DNA from: Reyranella sp.
GTDB taxonomy: Bacteria; Pseudomonadota; Alphaproteobacteria; Reyranellales; Reyranellaceae
Length of the DNA: 64,000 nucleotides
Direction of reading: 5' to 3'
NCBI RefSeq assembly: GCF_030651995.1
Contig: NZ_JAUSBN010000054.1
Span: 62,001-126,000, forward strand
The notes under the pieces are model-generated. The model was not told the DNA's origin. It made no database searches and saw nothing but the letters and a program-made list of their open reading frames with translations. The number at the start of each line of letters is the position of its first letter. Position 1 is the first letter of the stretch. Shown here piece by piece: positions 10,068 to 19,517 of the stretch. Position numbers and translations under genes: made by a program.

Positions 10068-10101
10068 ACGGGGCCTTGAGAAAGGCCCCGTTGCTGTTTT
10101 T
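10068..10101 (+). terminator. Rho-independent terminator after ornithine decarboxylase
   Basis: Perfect 10-bp stem ACGGGGCCTT/AAGGCCCCGT (10068-10077 with 10082-10091), GAGA tetraloop, then TGCTGTTTTT. It lies 28 bases after the stop and before homospermidine synthase, so part of transcription probably ends here. Confidence 0.85.
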
Positions 10102-10136
10102 ACTGACTGCTGAACGAAGGGAACGGGGACGCTGAA

Positions 10137-11579
10137 ATGGCGAAGAAGACTGCACGCAAGCCCTCCACCAAAAAGTACCTCGATTTCCAGGGCCGCCTGG
10201 TCATGGTGGGCTTCGGCTCGATCGGCCAGGGCGTGCTGCCGCTGATCCTGCGCCATATCGGCATCAAGCCCGAGCAGATCACCATCATCACCGACGACAT
10301 GCGCGGCGGCGAGGACGAGGCCGAGCGCTTCGGCGTCGAGTTCGTCGAGAAGCGCCTGACCGAGTCCAACGTCCGCTCGACCCTCGACAACCGGCTGGGC
10401 CAGGGCGACTTCCTTCTCAATCTCTCGGTCGAGGTCGCCTCGACGGCGCTGATCGAGCTCTGCCAGAAGAAGGGCGTCCTCTACCTCGACACCTGCATCG
10501 AGCCCTGGCCGGGCGGCTATTCCGATCCCAACCTGTCGGTCTCGCGCCGCTCGAACTACGCGCTGCGCGACACGATGATGAAGCTCAAGTCGCGCCACAA
10601 GGGCGGCACGACGGCGGTGGTCGCCCATGGCGCCAATCCGGGCCTCGTCTCGCACTTCACCAAGCAGGCGCTGATGAACGTGGCGCGCGACACCGGCGTG
10701 AAGACGCCGGTGCCGGCCACGCGCGAGGGCTGGGGCAAGCTCGCCCAGCGCCTGGGCGTGAAGGTGATCCACATCGCCGAGCGCGACACGCAGGTCTCGC
10801 CCAAGCCGAAGGAAGTGGGCGAGTTCGTCAACACCTGGTCGATCGACGGCTTCGTCTCCGAGGGCGGCCAGCCCGCCGAGATGGGCTGGGGCACGCACGA
10901 GAAGGTGCTGCCGCCCGACGGCAAGCGCCACACGTTCGGCTGCGACGCGGCGATCTACCTGAACCGTCCGGGCCTGCTCACCCAGGTGCGGACCTGGACG
11001 CCGATCGAGGGGCCGTTCCACGGCTACATCATCACCCACAACGAATCGATCTCGATCGCCGACTACCTGACGGTCCACGATGGCAAGAAGGCCGTCTATC
11101 GCCCGACGGTGCACTACGCCTATCACCCGTGCGACCAGGCGATCATGTCGATGCACGAACTGGCGGGTAAGAACCTCAAGCAGCAGAAGCGCCAGCGCCT
11201 GATCGTCGACGAGGTCACCTCGGGCCGCGACGAACTGGGCGTGCTGCTGATGGGCCACAAGAAGGGCGCCTACTGGTACGGCTCGCAGATCGACATCCAC
11301 GAGGCGCGCAAGCTCGTGCCCTACAACAACGCGACCTCGATCCAGGTCGTGGCGCCGGTGCTCTCGGGCATCATCTGGGCGCTGGAGAATCCTAACGAGG
11401 GCATCGTCGAGGCCGACGAGATGGACTTCCAGCGCAACCTCGAGATCTGCATGCCCTATCTCGGCCCGGTCGTCGGCAAGTACAGCGACTGGACCCCGCT
11501 GCAGGGCCGCGGCGAACTCTTCCCCGAGGACCTCGACAAGTCCGACCCTTGGCAGTTCAAGAACTTCCGGGTGGTCTGA
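10137..11579 (+). CDS. hss: Homospermidine synthase
   Basis: NAD-dependent enzyme of 480 residues that joins two putrescines (or putrescine and spermidine) to sym-homospermidine, a common alphaproteobacterial polyamine. The N-terminal Rossmann motif is VMVGFGSIGQG near residue 24. The lysine-rich N-terminus (AKKTARKPSTKK) and the conserved AHGANPGLVSHF and EPWPGGY segments fit the bacterial HSS family at its usual length. It lies 35 bases after the terminator of the ornithine decarboxylase gene, with a ribosome site (GGGAACGGGG) just before the ATG. The two genes form a two-step ornithine-to-homospermidine route. Confidence 0.93.
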   Translation: MAKKTARKPSTKKYLDFQGRLVMVGFGSIGQGVLPLILRHIGIKPEQITIITDDMRGGEDEAERFGVEFVEKRLTESNVRSTLDNRLGQGDFLLNLSVEVASTALIELCQKKGVLYLDTCIEPWPGGYSDPNLSVSRRSNYALRDTMMKLKSRHKGGTTAVVAHGANPGLVSHFTKQALMNVARDTGVKTPVPATREGWGKLAQRLGVKVIHIAERDTQVSPKPKEVGEFVNTWSIDGFVSEGGQPAEMGWGTHEKVLPPDGKRHTFGCDAAIYLNRPGLLTQVRTWTPIEGPFHGYIITHNESISIADYLTVHDGKKAVYRPTVHYAYHPCDQAIMSMHELAGKNLKQQKRQRLIVDEVTSGRDELGVLLMGHKKGAYWYGSQIDIHEARKLVPYNNATSIQVVAPVLSGIIWALENPNEGIVEADEMDFQRNLEICMPYLGPVVGKYSDWTPLQGRGELFPEDLDKSDPWQFKNFRVV

Positions 11580-11799
11580 TAAACTACTGGTTCAAAGAGC
11601 AGGGCGCTGGTGCGGCTGACCGGCCAGGCGGGTGAGACGGGTGGTCCTGCGCTGTGTTTCGCTCGCAAGCGCTGTTGGAACGTCGGGACCGGCTTGGGGC
11701 GTGGCGATGCAGCGATGTCCCTCGCCTCCTGCCCGGCCAGCATCCTGAAGCGCGTTCGCGCCTGCTTCCGACGCCCCCTCGGTTCTCTCAAGCCGTGAA

Positions 11800-11821
11800 G
11801 GGCTCCAATAGCACGGAGCCC
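11800..11821. terminator. Hairpin between convergent hss and sensor kinase genes
   Basis: GGGCTCC (11800-11806) and GGAGCCC (11815-11821) around an eight-base loop, just after the end of the minus-strand kinase and 220 bases after hss. No U-run on either side, so it may be a Rho-assisted or 3'-stabilising hairpin. Confidence 0.4.
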
Positions 11822-11825
11822 TCAA

Positions 11826-13751
11826 CTACAGTCCAATCGCGCTGCTGATTTCATCGGCCAAAGAAGCCAGGCGGAGTGGCTTGGTGATGAACCCTTGCAT
11901 GCCAGCTCCCTGAGACAATGCCCTGAAGTGTTCCCCCGAATGTGCGGTGACGGCGACAATAGGGGTGCTTGCATTGACCAAAGCGGTATCGCGGATCGCC
12001 TGCGCAACTTGATATCCGTCCATCTCTGGCATCTCGATGTCCAGCAGGATGAGATCGAAAGGCTCCTGACTGGCTGCAACTACGGCAGCAGCACCGTCCG
12101 CGATGGTAGTGGCAGAGGCGCCCAGCTTCTCGAGAAGCAACTTCGCGACCTCGCGGTTCACGGCATTGTCGTCAACCACAAGAATCTTGAGCGGTGGCAG
12201 CTCCCGTCTTGCCTTCGGTGTCTCGATGGCGCTGGAGTCCACAGGCAAATCACATGGGATGGTGACACTAAAGCGGCTGCCAATACCCTCTGTGCTCTGG
12301 ACCGAAATGCTACCGCCCATCGCCTCGACAACCTGGCGGCAGATTGCCAGCCCCAGGCCGGTCCCCCCGAAGCGCCGGCCGACACGGCTATCAGCTTGCA
12401 CGAAAGGCTCGAAGATTCGCTGCTGGGCCGTCAGCGGTATGCCAATCCCGGTATCGCTCACCGCAATGTGCAAGACTGGGCGCCTGCCTGGACGCGGGGA
12501 TTCCATGCGCGCCGACAGGACGACCTCGCCCTTCTCGGTAAACTTGACGGCGTTGCCCAGTACATTCAGCAGAACCTGGCGTAGCCGGTCCGGATCCATC
12601 ATTACTTCGGAGGGGACATCCGGGGACACTGTCCAGCGAAGCGTGATCCCCTTCTTCAGTGCTCGCGGTTCGATGAGGCGGGCCGTGGTTGCAATGAGAC
12701 TGCTGAGATCGGTGGCGGACCACTCGAGTTCTATCCTCCCCGAAGCCATGCGGGAGAACGCCAGGATATCGTCCAGCAGGCCAAGGAGTGCCTGTGCCGA
12801 TTGACGAGCGACTTCCACCTTCTCGCTTCGATGCTGGTCGAGCTCTTCTTCATTCAGCAGATCCAGCATGCCAAGGATCCCGTTCATGGGGGTCCTCAAC
12901 TCGTGACTTACGATGGCGAGGAAATGATCTTTTGCACGGTTGGCAATTTCGGCCGCGTTCCTGGCCTCCTCCAGCTTGCGCTGGAGTTGCTTCATATCGG
13001 AAATGTCGGCCATCGTTGTCAGCTTGCCGCCATCTGGCATCATCTTCTGAAGGCAGCGTACCCATCGATCTCCCGGCAAGGCCAACTGGAAGGGATTGCC
13101 ACAAAACCGTTCGGCTTCCGCAAGGCTGAGCCGCCAGTGTCGCGAAGCTTCTTCGTCGGATGAGAGGCGAGACCATGCGTCTGCATAAAGCGAAGACAGG
13201 CTTCGTCCCCTGGCTTCTTCTTCGGATTTGAGGTCGAACAGCTGCAGAAATCTGGAGTTGGCCCGGACAATCCGGTGCCCTGCATCGCTCTGTATCGCGG
13301 CATCGCCATCGTCGGTCAGGAAGGGCATCATTGCATCCTCGCCCGACTGGGGCGAGAGCATCGAGTCGGGCCGGGCGATGGGTGTCCAGACACGCAGGCG
13401 ACCGATGCCGGGAATGGGGTCCGACGCTACCTTGACCCATTTGCCATGGTGCTCGAAGACGAACGGCATCGTCTGCGACCGATGCCTCCGGATCCCCGAC
13501 GCGATGTACTCTTCGATGTTGTTCAGTTCGGTGGCGTGCAGTCGTCCGCGATAGAAACGAGCCAGATTGTCTCGGTAGGGCTCGCCCACCCGTATGTGGC
13601 CCGTGTGCTCGGGAAACAGCCGGAGAAACGCATGGTTCCACAACAGCACCCGGTCCATCTCGTCGAAGAGACACAAGCCAACATGAAGCGTGTCGAGAAG
13701 CTCCGCCATCTGCCGATAGGGTGCGAGATGCTGGGTGTGGACGTCGGGCAT
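11826..13751 (-). CDS. Hybrid sensor histidine kinase (PAS-PAS-HisKA-HATPase-REC)
   Basis: Cytoplasmic hybrid kinase of 641 residues with no membrane segment. Two PAS-like regions (about 15-125 and 140-255) are followed by a coiled linker, HisKA with phospho-acceptor His283 in VSHELRTPMNG, and HATPase_c with N box near 400, DTGIGI (G1), FGGTGLGLAI (G2), then a receiver domain with Asp571 in LLDIEMPEMDG. It lacks an HPt or DNA-binding output, so it should relay to a separate HPt protein. No partner regulator lies next to it. The architecture resembles general-stress or quorum-type soluble hybrid kinases, but the signal is unknown. Confidence 0.88.
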   Translation of the reverse strand: MPDVHTQHLAPYRQMAELLDTLHVGLCLFDEMDRVLLWNHAFLRLFPEHTGHIRVGEPYRDNLARFYRGRLHATELNNIEEYIASGIRRHRSQTMPFVFEHHGKWVKVASDPIPGIGRLRVWTPIARPDSMLSPQSGEDAMMPFLTDDGDAAIQSDAGHRIVRANSRFLQLFDLKSEEEARGRSLSSLYADAWSRLSSDEEASRHWRLSLAEAERFCGNPFQLALPGDRWVRCLQKMMPDGGKLTTMADISDMKQLQRKLEEARNAAEIANRAKDHFLAIVSHELRTPMNGILGMLDLLNEEELDQHRSEKVEVARQSAQALLGLLDDILAFSRMASGRIELEWSATDLSSLIATTARLIEPRALKKGITLRWTVSPDVPSEVMMDPDRLRQVLLNVLGNAVKFTEKGEVVLSARMESPRPGRRPVLHIAVSDTGIGIPLTAQQRIFEPFVQADSRVGRRFGGTGLGLAICRQVVEAMGGSISVQSTEGIGSRFSVTIPCDLPVDSSAIETPKARRELPPLKILVVDDNAVNREVAKLLLEKLGASATTIADGAAAVVAASQEPFDLILLDIEMPEMDGYQVAQAIRDTALVNASTPIVAVTAHSGEHFRALSQGAGMQGFITKPLRLASLADEISSAIGL

Positions 13752-13800
13752 GGACCGCTCCGCTTCGGATCCTCTGTGTCTGACCAGGGTCTGTTGAGAT

Positions 13801-14016
13801 TCATCGGGAGCTTATCACAGCGGCGGCGGGGTAGATGGCTGCAGTGACGCTTTCGCCAGTCTTGTCGGCGCGCATGGCGATACGCCTGAACTCCTTGGGC
13901 TTGCCGAAGAGGTTCTCGGTCAAGTGGCGTTGCTGTCGAAGGCCATGTCGGCGATGAGCCCCTTGGAACGGCCTGTGGCCTGGCCGAGAACAAGAGTTCG
14001 AGACCTTCTTCGGTCA
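13801..14016 (-). pseudogene. IS5-family transposase remnant
   Basis: The reverse strand encodes GRSKGLIADMAFDSN (the ADKxYDSN region of IS5/IS427-type DDE transposases) and then, in another frame, QRHLTENLFGKPKEFRRIAM followed by RADKTGESVTAAIYPAAAVI, the family C-terminus containing the YREK-like Glu/Lys helix. The normal residues between them are missing, so the copy has an internal deletion plus a frame change and no N-terminal half. No terminal repeats were recognised. It fills most of the 404-base gap between the kinase and the SGNH gene. Confidence 0.6.
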
Positions 14017-14155
14017 TGTTCACCCTCGGCAGGCTTGCTGCCAGTATTGGCTGGCAGACGAGAGCCGCAAGTGTGAGAATCCATAGCTGGGCGCGATTCC
14101 AACGCCGCGTGGCGCTCGGGTCTGATCTCGGAGAAGTGGGAAACTGGCGATCAGT

Positions 14156-15469
14156 ATGACCGTGCGCAGGAGAAGCAAACGCCATTTGGCATTCGGGCTG
14201 GTGCTCGGTGCCCTTCTGACGGTCGCTACGCTCGTGGGTATCGAGGTGATGGCATCGGCCTTCGTACCATCCTGGCCAGCCCGGGCGATGGTGCCTCGAC
14301 TGCCTTGGGAGCCTCGCACTCTCGCGGAGCCCTTTCGGCAACAGCCGTGGCTGGCCGATCCCGACAACTCCTGGGGCATGCGCGACCGCGAGCGCTCTTT
14401 CGACAAACCGCCGGACGTGTATCGCTCCGTCTTCATTGGCGACAGCTTCGTGGAATCGCGCTTCACGCCGAAATCGCTGCCGGCGCTGGTGCAGCAGAAA
14501 CTCGACCCGGAGGAGAAGCATCTGGAGGCTATCAATTTCGGGGTCTCCGCGACCGGACCGCGCGAATACTTCTATCGCCTGCGCGACGTGGCCATGCGGC
14601 TGCGCCCGGACGCCCTGCTGGTCTTCGTCTACTCGGGCAACGACTTCCTCCTGGGCGGTGAGGACTTCCCCGGTCCCCTCCGTCTGGTCGATGCCTCGCC
14701 GGGTGGCTCCCTTCTCGCGTCGGTCATGCCTCGGACCAACTGGCTGCTGGCCAACCGGATCAGACTTCCATCGCTTCTCGGATCGGGAACGCAGGCGCCT
14801 CCCGACGAGGCGGAACAGCTGTTCGCCATCGTCAGCGGGCCGCGCGAGCAACGCCAGCAACGTCTGGTCGCCTACGTGCGCAAGTGGCTGCCGCCGAAGA
14901 GTTCCGATGAAGAAGTGGCCGAGATCCTCGGGCGTGGAAATGGTGCCTATCTCGACATCGCCGAACCTGCCGGCACGGTCGACCAGGAGTATCTGCTGGA
15001 TTGGATGTTGCGCATCCTGATGAACTGGGAGACCGGTGCCATCCTGGGACCGCGAGACGAGGCGGAAATCCGCGAGATGGCCGGGCGTGGCTATATTCCG
15101 GCGACGCTGTCCTGGCTCACTGCGATGAACCGCGAAGCCCAGGCACAGGGAGTGCCCATACTCTTCTTCGCGATCCCGGTCGGCAGTGTCGACCCGGACT
15201 ACGCGCGTTTCTGGCAGTCATGGCCCCTGACGGATACATGGAACCGGTTTTGCACGGAGTTGCATCGACAATTGGTCGACGCTGCTGTCCGCGAGCGACT
15301 GCCGCTCATCGATCTCGGTCCGGACCTCGCCGGAATTCCGGGCACCTATCGCAAGCTCGACGGCCACTGGACCCAGCGCGGCGAGGATATTGTTGCGGAT
15401 CGCGTGGCGCGCGAACTTGCACGTCTCATGGATCCTGCCGCTTCTCGCCGGATCCGGATGCCCGAGTAG
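14156..15469 (+). CDS. SGNH/GDSL-family hydrolase-like protein, membrane-anchored
   Basis: Protein of 437 residues with one N-terminal hydrophobic segment after a basic start (RRRSKRHLAFGLVLGALLTV), so probably anchored facing the periplasm. SGNH blocks are visible: GDSFVESR near residue 97 (Ser nucleophile), a Gly in NFGVSATG, Asn in YSGNDFLLG, and a C-terminal DGHWTQRG with the Asp/His pair. Large SGNH proteins of this type often act on acyl or acetyl groups of envelope polysaccharides. Five bases separate it from the DUF4239 gene, so the two are likely co-expressed. The substrate is unknown. Confidence 0.72.
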   Translation: MTVRRRSKRHLAFGLVLGALLTVATLVGIEVMASAFVPSWPARAMVPRLPWEPRTLAEPFRQQPWLADPDNSWGMRDRERSFDKPPDVYRSVFIGDSFVESRFTPKSLPALVQQKLDPEEKHLEAINFGVSATGPREYFYRLRDVAMRLRPDALLVFVYSGNDFLLGGEDFPGPLRLVDASPGGSLLASVMPRTNWLLANRIRLPSLLGSGTQAPPDEAEQLFAIVSGPREQRQQRLVAYVRKWLPPKSSDEEVAEILGRGNGAYLDIAEPAGTVDQEYLLDWMLRILMNWETGAILGPRDEAEIREMAGRGYIPATLSWLTAMNREAQAQGVPILFFAIPVGSVDPDYARFWQSWPLTDTWNRFCTELHRQLVDAAVRERLPLIDLGPDLAGIPGTYRKLDGHWTQRGEDIVADRVARELARLMDPAASRRIRMPE

Positions 15470-15474
15470 CGCGA

Positions 15475-16221
15475 ATGCTGACTCATCTCTGGTCCGCGCT
15501 TGCCGTGTTCTGTCTCCTGCTGGCCGGCGCCGGTCTGGGCGTGAGCCTGCGGCGGCGCATGCCGGACCATCTGCTGGATGAGCAGGCCAAGGATGTCGTG
15601 CGGCTCGGCATGGGGCTGTTGTCGACCATCGCGGCCCTCGTCCTCAGTCTGCTGATCAGCTCCTCCTATGCCGTCTACGAAGGGCAGCGCAACGACCTTC
15701 GCATTCTTGCGGCCGACGTGATCAATCTCGACGCGACGTTGCGCCTGTACGGCGAAGAGGCGCGGCCGGTCCGTGAGATGATGCGGGTGGGCGTGGCCGA
15801 GACGGTGGATCGCATGTGGTCGAGGCCGACGATCAACAGGTTCGCCGAGCCAAATTCGACGGCGGAAAAGGCCTACCTGTCGATCCTCGGCCTGGTGCCG
15901 GGCAACGAGGTTCAGGTGTTGCTGAAGGCGCGGGCCGTACAGCTGTACGGCCAGATCGCCCAATCCCGTCTCAGGCTGTACGAGCGGTCGGAGCCGGATC
16001 TGCCGACATCGCTGATCGTCGTTCTCGCGGCCTGGATGGTGTGTCTCTTCGTCAGCTTCTGCCTGTTCTCTCCGCTCAAACACACATCGATCGTCGCGCT
16101 CGTCCTCGTTGCTTTCTCGATTGCGGCAGCCTTGTTCCTGCTCCTCGAACTCTCGGAGCCCTTCAGCGGCCTGGTGCGACTGTCGGACCGTCCACTGACC
16201 CAAGCGTTGCCGCCCCTCTAG
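15475..16221 (+). CDS. DUF4239 (bestrophin-like) membrane protein
   Basis: Protein of 248 residues with four predicted membrane segments. Two are near the N-terminus (5-25, and about 45-65 ending LLISSSYAVYEGQRND) and two near the C-terminus (180-200 and 205-225), with a helical soluble loop between. This pattern matches the DUF4239 family, described as bestrophin-like, function unproven. It starts five bases after the SGNH gene. Its TAG stop (16219-16221) lies inside the CTAG end of the palindromic element that follows. Confidence 0.7.
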   Translation: MLTHLWSALAVFCLLLAGAGLGVSLRRRMPDHLLDEQAKDVVRLGMGLLSTIAALVLSLLISSSYAVYEGQRNDLRILAADVINLDATLRLYGEEARPVREMMRVGVAETVDRMWSRPTINRFAEPNSTAEKAYLSILGLVPGNEVQVLLKARAVQLYGQIAQSRLRLYERSEPDLPTSLIVVLAAWMVCLFVSFCLFSPLKHTSIVALVLVAFSIAAALFLLLELSEPFSGLVRLSDRPLTQALPPL

Positions 16222-16401
16222 GGTCTTTCCGAGCACGATAGAATCACCGAACTCCACCTCATGCTGAGGAGCGCTCCGCAGGAGCGCGTCTCGAAGCATG
16301 GGCACGAGCACCACGTCTGTTGCCCATCCTTCGAGACGCGCCGCGTCGCGGCGCTCCTCAGGATGAGGCCGGTGGGGCGATTCGAGACGGAAAGAGCCAA
16401 G
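16218..16401. mobile_element. MITE-like palindromic element A
   Basis: 184-bp element with imperfect terminal inverted repeats CTAGGGTCTTTCCG (16218-16231) and CGGAAAGAGCCAAG (16388-16401). Inside are two inverted palindromic units (16258-16304 and 16321-16367) separated by 16 bases. Each unit has a conserved frame (CTCATSCTGAGG ... CTCGAAGSATGGGC) and its own inner stem: GCGCTCC-GCA-GGAGCGC and GCGCCGC-GTC-GCGGCGC. It lies between convergent genes. A second copy is at 37130-37316. Confidence 0.75.
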
Positions 16402-16423
16402 AGGCTTGCCGGGTCAGATCGAT

Positions 16424-17611
16424 TCATCGTTTCGGATTGAAGACTTCCTGGCCATCGTACCGGAAGAGGGCCGGGCACATGGGGGGCGGGAGGGCGAGGG
16501 GGCGGGAAAGGCCCACTCCGCTGATGATGAGGACGAAGTCGAACTTGTTGGGCTCGCCCCCCGACAGGTTCACGTGGCACTCGGCCTGCAGTTCACCGAA
16601 GGCATAGCCGCTGACGATGAAGCTTCGGCCCACCGGCTCCGGCAACGCGATCCCCGCGGCTCGCAGGTCCGAATAGACACTTTCGATCAGCCGGTCGTCC
16701 TTCGAGGAAAGGACGCCCGCGAGCTGTCCGACGAGCGGACCCTTGATGTTCACACTCTCGATGTTCCGCTGGACCTGCTCGAGCAGGTAGCGCTTGGCCT
16801 CGCGGGCCGTGGTCGGTCGCGCCTGGGATGCTTCGGCGACACTGGCCCCGCCGCTTGCGTGATTGCAGATATTCACGGCCTGCTGTTCGATGCGGCCCAG
16901 CGGCGGTTCGCGCCCGCTCGGGCAGGCCCCGACCGTCAGGAACATCTCGTTGGTATCGATGTAGAGCCAGGTGTCGGGCGGACGCCCGAGCAGTTGCGCG
17001 ATAAAGCCCGGGTCTACGCCGAGGTCGGCAGCGTAGCGGATCAGCGCCGACGCGCCGGCCCTGCCCAGTCCGAAGCCGCGGGCGATTCCCGCCGTGGCGT
17101 CGCCCTTCGTCTCGTTCTGGATGGCCGTGGCATCCAGCGTGAAGTTGTGGAAGCCGACCTGACCGCCGATCTCGATGGTGCGGCTGGGAACGGGCGTGGG
17201 TGGCAGCCGGCTGGCCGTACCGCCCAGGAACGCCATGGCGCAGGCGGAGAGGCAGATGTCGCCCTTGCGCACGAGCGTGGCGACCTCGAACTCGCGGAAC
17301 AGGTACCCGACCTTCAGACCTTCGAGCAGGTCGCCACCGCTGCTGCTGAGTTCGGCGGTTGCCAGGGGTTGACCGGCCGTCCTGGCGGTCTTGGCTTTGA
17401 GGCCGGCCAGCATGACCCGCAGCTTGTCGCCATCGCCCTGTCCGAAAGGGCCGGTGATGCGAAGCGTGTGGGCGACCAGGGGCGCCTTCGGGGAAAGTCC
17501 GGGAATCGACTTGCTGTCGAGGGTAATGTTGAAGGCATGGGCCTCCGGCTCGGCGCTCCAGCAGAGGAAGCCGATCGCAAAGGCCCACAACCATCTAGGC
17601 ATCTCGGCCAC
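16424..17611 (-). CDS. Periplasmic ClpP/crotonase-like protein (COG3904 type)
   Basis: Protein of 395 residues with a signal peptide (WLWAFAIGFLCWSAEPEAHA). The first half has a ClpP-like fold signature: a TAELSSSGGDLLEGLKVG glycine loop and KGDICLSACAMAFLGG, in which the Ser in SAC aligns with the nucleophile position of COG3904 predicted periplasmic proteins. Five cysteines occur in the mature region. The C-terminal half is not recognised. It is convergent with the DUF4239 gene across palindromic element A. Protease activity is possible but unproven. Confidence 0.6.
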   Translation of the reverse strand: MAEMPRWLWAFAIGFLCWSAEPEAHAFNITLDSKSIPGLSPKAPLVAHTLRITGPFGQGDGDKLRVMLAGLKAKTARTAGQPLATAELSSSGGDLLEGLKVGYLFREFEVATLVRKGDICLSACAMAFLGGTASRLPPTPVPSRTIEIGGQVGFHNFTLDATAIQNETKGDATAGIARGFGLGRAGASALIRYAADLGVDPGFIAQLLGRPPDTWLYIDTNEMFLTVGACPSGREPPLGRIEQQAVNICNHASGGASVAEASQARPTTAREAKRYLLEQVQRNIESVNIKGPLVGQLAGVLSSKDDRLIESVYSDLRAAGIALPEPVGRSFIVSGYAFGELQAECHVNLSGGEPNKFDFVLIISGVGLSRPLALPPPMCPALFRYDGQEVFNPKR

Positions 17612-17843
17612 CGGGCGCTGCCACCGGTTCGGAGTGCGTCACGCTTGTCACCCATGTCTCAACAACGCCCGGGAAGAATTCCCAGCGTCGGTGAAAAAAT
17701 GTACCATGCAATTACTTCTGTATTCACCAACCCTCTTGGAGTCATCGGTGTCAGCCCGATGATTGCGCTGGATCAAGGACGCCGTCGGCGCTTTGTCTAT
17801 ACTGGGGGGGAACAAGTTCCGTGGTGCGTTCAGGCAACGGTAG

Positions 17844-19517
17844 ATGCACCCAACTCGGGGGACGATGAAACAGCAGCAGCTTCCTCGGTCCAGGACGGAA
17901 GTCGAAACCGGTTCTGCACGGCGGGTCTTTTCGATCTCACTCGCGGCGCTGGTCGGATTGATGCTTCTCGCGGCCATGCTCACGGTCGATGAATGGCTGG
18001 AGTTGATCCCGTCGTTCCAGCGGGCGATGGAGGACCTGTTTTCGCGGGGAGCGCTGCTGACACTTGGCCTCGTGATCGCCCTGATCGCCTTCGGCGTCTT
18101 CTTCCAGCGTTTGTTGAGCAGGAGTGTGCGGCGGGGGCTAGCTCCCGAGGCGGTCCTCGCCATCAGAAAGCGGTTGCTCGTGGCCGTGTTCGCCGCCTTT
18201 GCCTTGGGCATCGCTGGTGCCGGATACCTTCTCAACAACGATCTGCGCACCGCCTTCCGCGATGAGCGGTTGTCCCAGCAGGAAGGTATCGCCCGCCTCA
18301 AGGCGCACCAGATCGACCAGTGGGTCGCTGAAAGAGCGATCGACCTGGGATTTCTGGTCACGTCCCTCAAGGGGTTGCCGTTTGGCCAGATCGAGGCGGG
18401 TCCGGAGCTGCGGCAGTTCGTTGAACTCATGTTCTATCAGATGCTGATCGGACATCCCGAGCGGCGCGAAATCATGCTCTTCTCGGCCGATGGAAAATTG
18501 CTGGTGGAGGTGGGCGGCGCTCCCGGTCACAAGGATCACGACCAGCTCGAACCCTTGGTGCGTGAAGCGGCCCGCGACGGCAAGCTGAAGATCGGACCGC
18601 TTCGACTCGATGCCGGAACGCCACCGAGCCCCAGCATGGCATTCGCGCAACCGCTCGGCACCGGTGCGCCCGGTTCGCGCCAGTTCGTCGTGGTGCTCGT
18701 GGTCGACCCGGCTGTCGACCTGTTCCGGAAAATTCAGGCCTGGCCCACACAGAGCGCGACATCGGAAGTCACGCTGTTCCGTCAGGACGGCGACGACATC
18801 GTCTTTCTGGTTGCACCGCGTTTCTGGGAGAGCCCCGTCCCGCCCGCAGGGCTCCGCCTGCCCCTGTCGACGCCGAACCTGGTGGCCGCCACCGCGATCC
18901 GCCAGGGAGACGGTGCGCGCGAGGGCGTGGACTATCGCGGTGAGAGGGTCCTTGCGGCGTCGTATGCCGCCAAGGCCGTTCCCTGGATCGTGAACGCCAA
19001 GTCGGACGAAGACGAGGTGATGCGCCCGATCGATCGCCGGTCCGAGAAGATCGTACTGGTGTTCGGGGCCACCATTCTGGTGGCGGCATTTCTGGTCTGG
19101 TCGCTCTGGCGAAGCCAGCGCGACGAAGCGCATGACCTGACGGTACGCAATCTGCGGTTCGTTCATGCCATTCAGGACATGTTCATCGTAGTCGACGAGG
19201 ACGACCGAATTCTCGAGACCAACGAGGCCGCGCAGAAGGCTGTCGGGTATAGTGCCGGGGAACTCCGGGGGATGGACGTAAAACGCCTCAGAGCGCCTGG
19301 CCGGACGGACGAAGACGATCGGCAGGCCGGGTTCGTGGCAGCGACCGGGAGTCAAGCATTTCGTACCGTGGTGCGCCGCAAGGACGGTAGCACGTTTCCC
19401 GCGGAGGTGCGGATCAGCTCCTTCGAACTCGAAGGCCAGGCCTATCGTCAGGCGATAGGCGTCGACATCAGCGATCGGGTGAGGCTGGAGCAGGAGTTCT
19501 GCGGCTGGCGCGCGTGA
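17844..19517 (+). CDS. Membrane sensor protein, sensory and PAS part (frameshifted from GAF part)
   Basis: Product of 557 residues. Three hydrophobic segments occupy about residues 30-120, followed by an extracytoplasmic sensing domain (about 125-400), a fourth membrane helix (IVLVFGATILVAAFLVWSLW) and a PAS domain (about 425-545). The frame stops just after RVRLEQE. Removing the two T bases at 19497-19498 joins it to the next frame as RLEQELRLARVKRSLQ, a normal PAS-to-GAF linker, so this is probably the front half of a broken PAS-GAF sensor. ATG 17865, preceded by GGGGGAC, is an alternative start. No kinase or cyclase output follows. Confidence 0.65.
   Translation: MHPTRGTMKQQQLPRSRTEVETGSARRVFSISLAALVGLMLLAAMLTVDEWLELIPSFQRAMEDLFSRGALLTLGLVIALIAFGVFFQRLLSRSVRRGLAPEAVLAIRKRLLVAVFAAFALGIAGAGYLLNNDLRTAFRDERLSQQEGIARLKAHQIDQWVAERAIDLGFLVTSLKGLPFGQIEAGPELRQFVELMFYQMLIGHPERREIMLFSADGKLLVEVGGAPGHKDHDQLEPLVREAARDGKLKIGPLRLDAGTPPSPSMAFAQPLGTGAPGSRQFVVVLVVDPAVDLFRKIQAWPTQSATSEVTLFRQDGDDIVFLVAPRFWESPVPPAGLRLPLSTPNLVAATAIRQGDGAREGVDYRGERVLAASYAAKAVPWIVNAKSDEDEVMRPIDRRSEKIVLVFGATILVAAFLVWSLWRSQRDEAHDLTVRNLRFVHAIQDMFIVVDEDDRILETNEAAQKAVGYSAGELRGMDVKRLRAPGRTDEDDRQAGFVAATGSQAFRTVVRRKDGSTFPAEVRISSFELEGQAYRQAIGVDISDRVRLEQEFCGWRA

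Noticed and set aside
8748..11300. 850-codon open frame on the minus strand
   Set aside because: Antisense to ornithine decarboxylase and homospermidine synthase, whose motifs are unmistakable. The minus frame has no recognisable fold.
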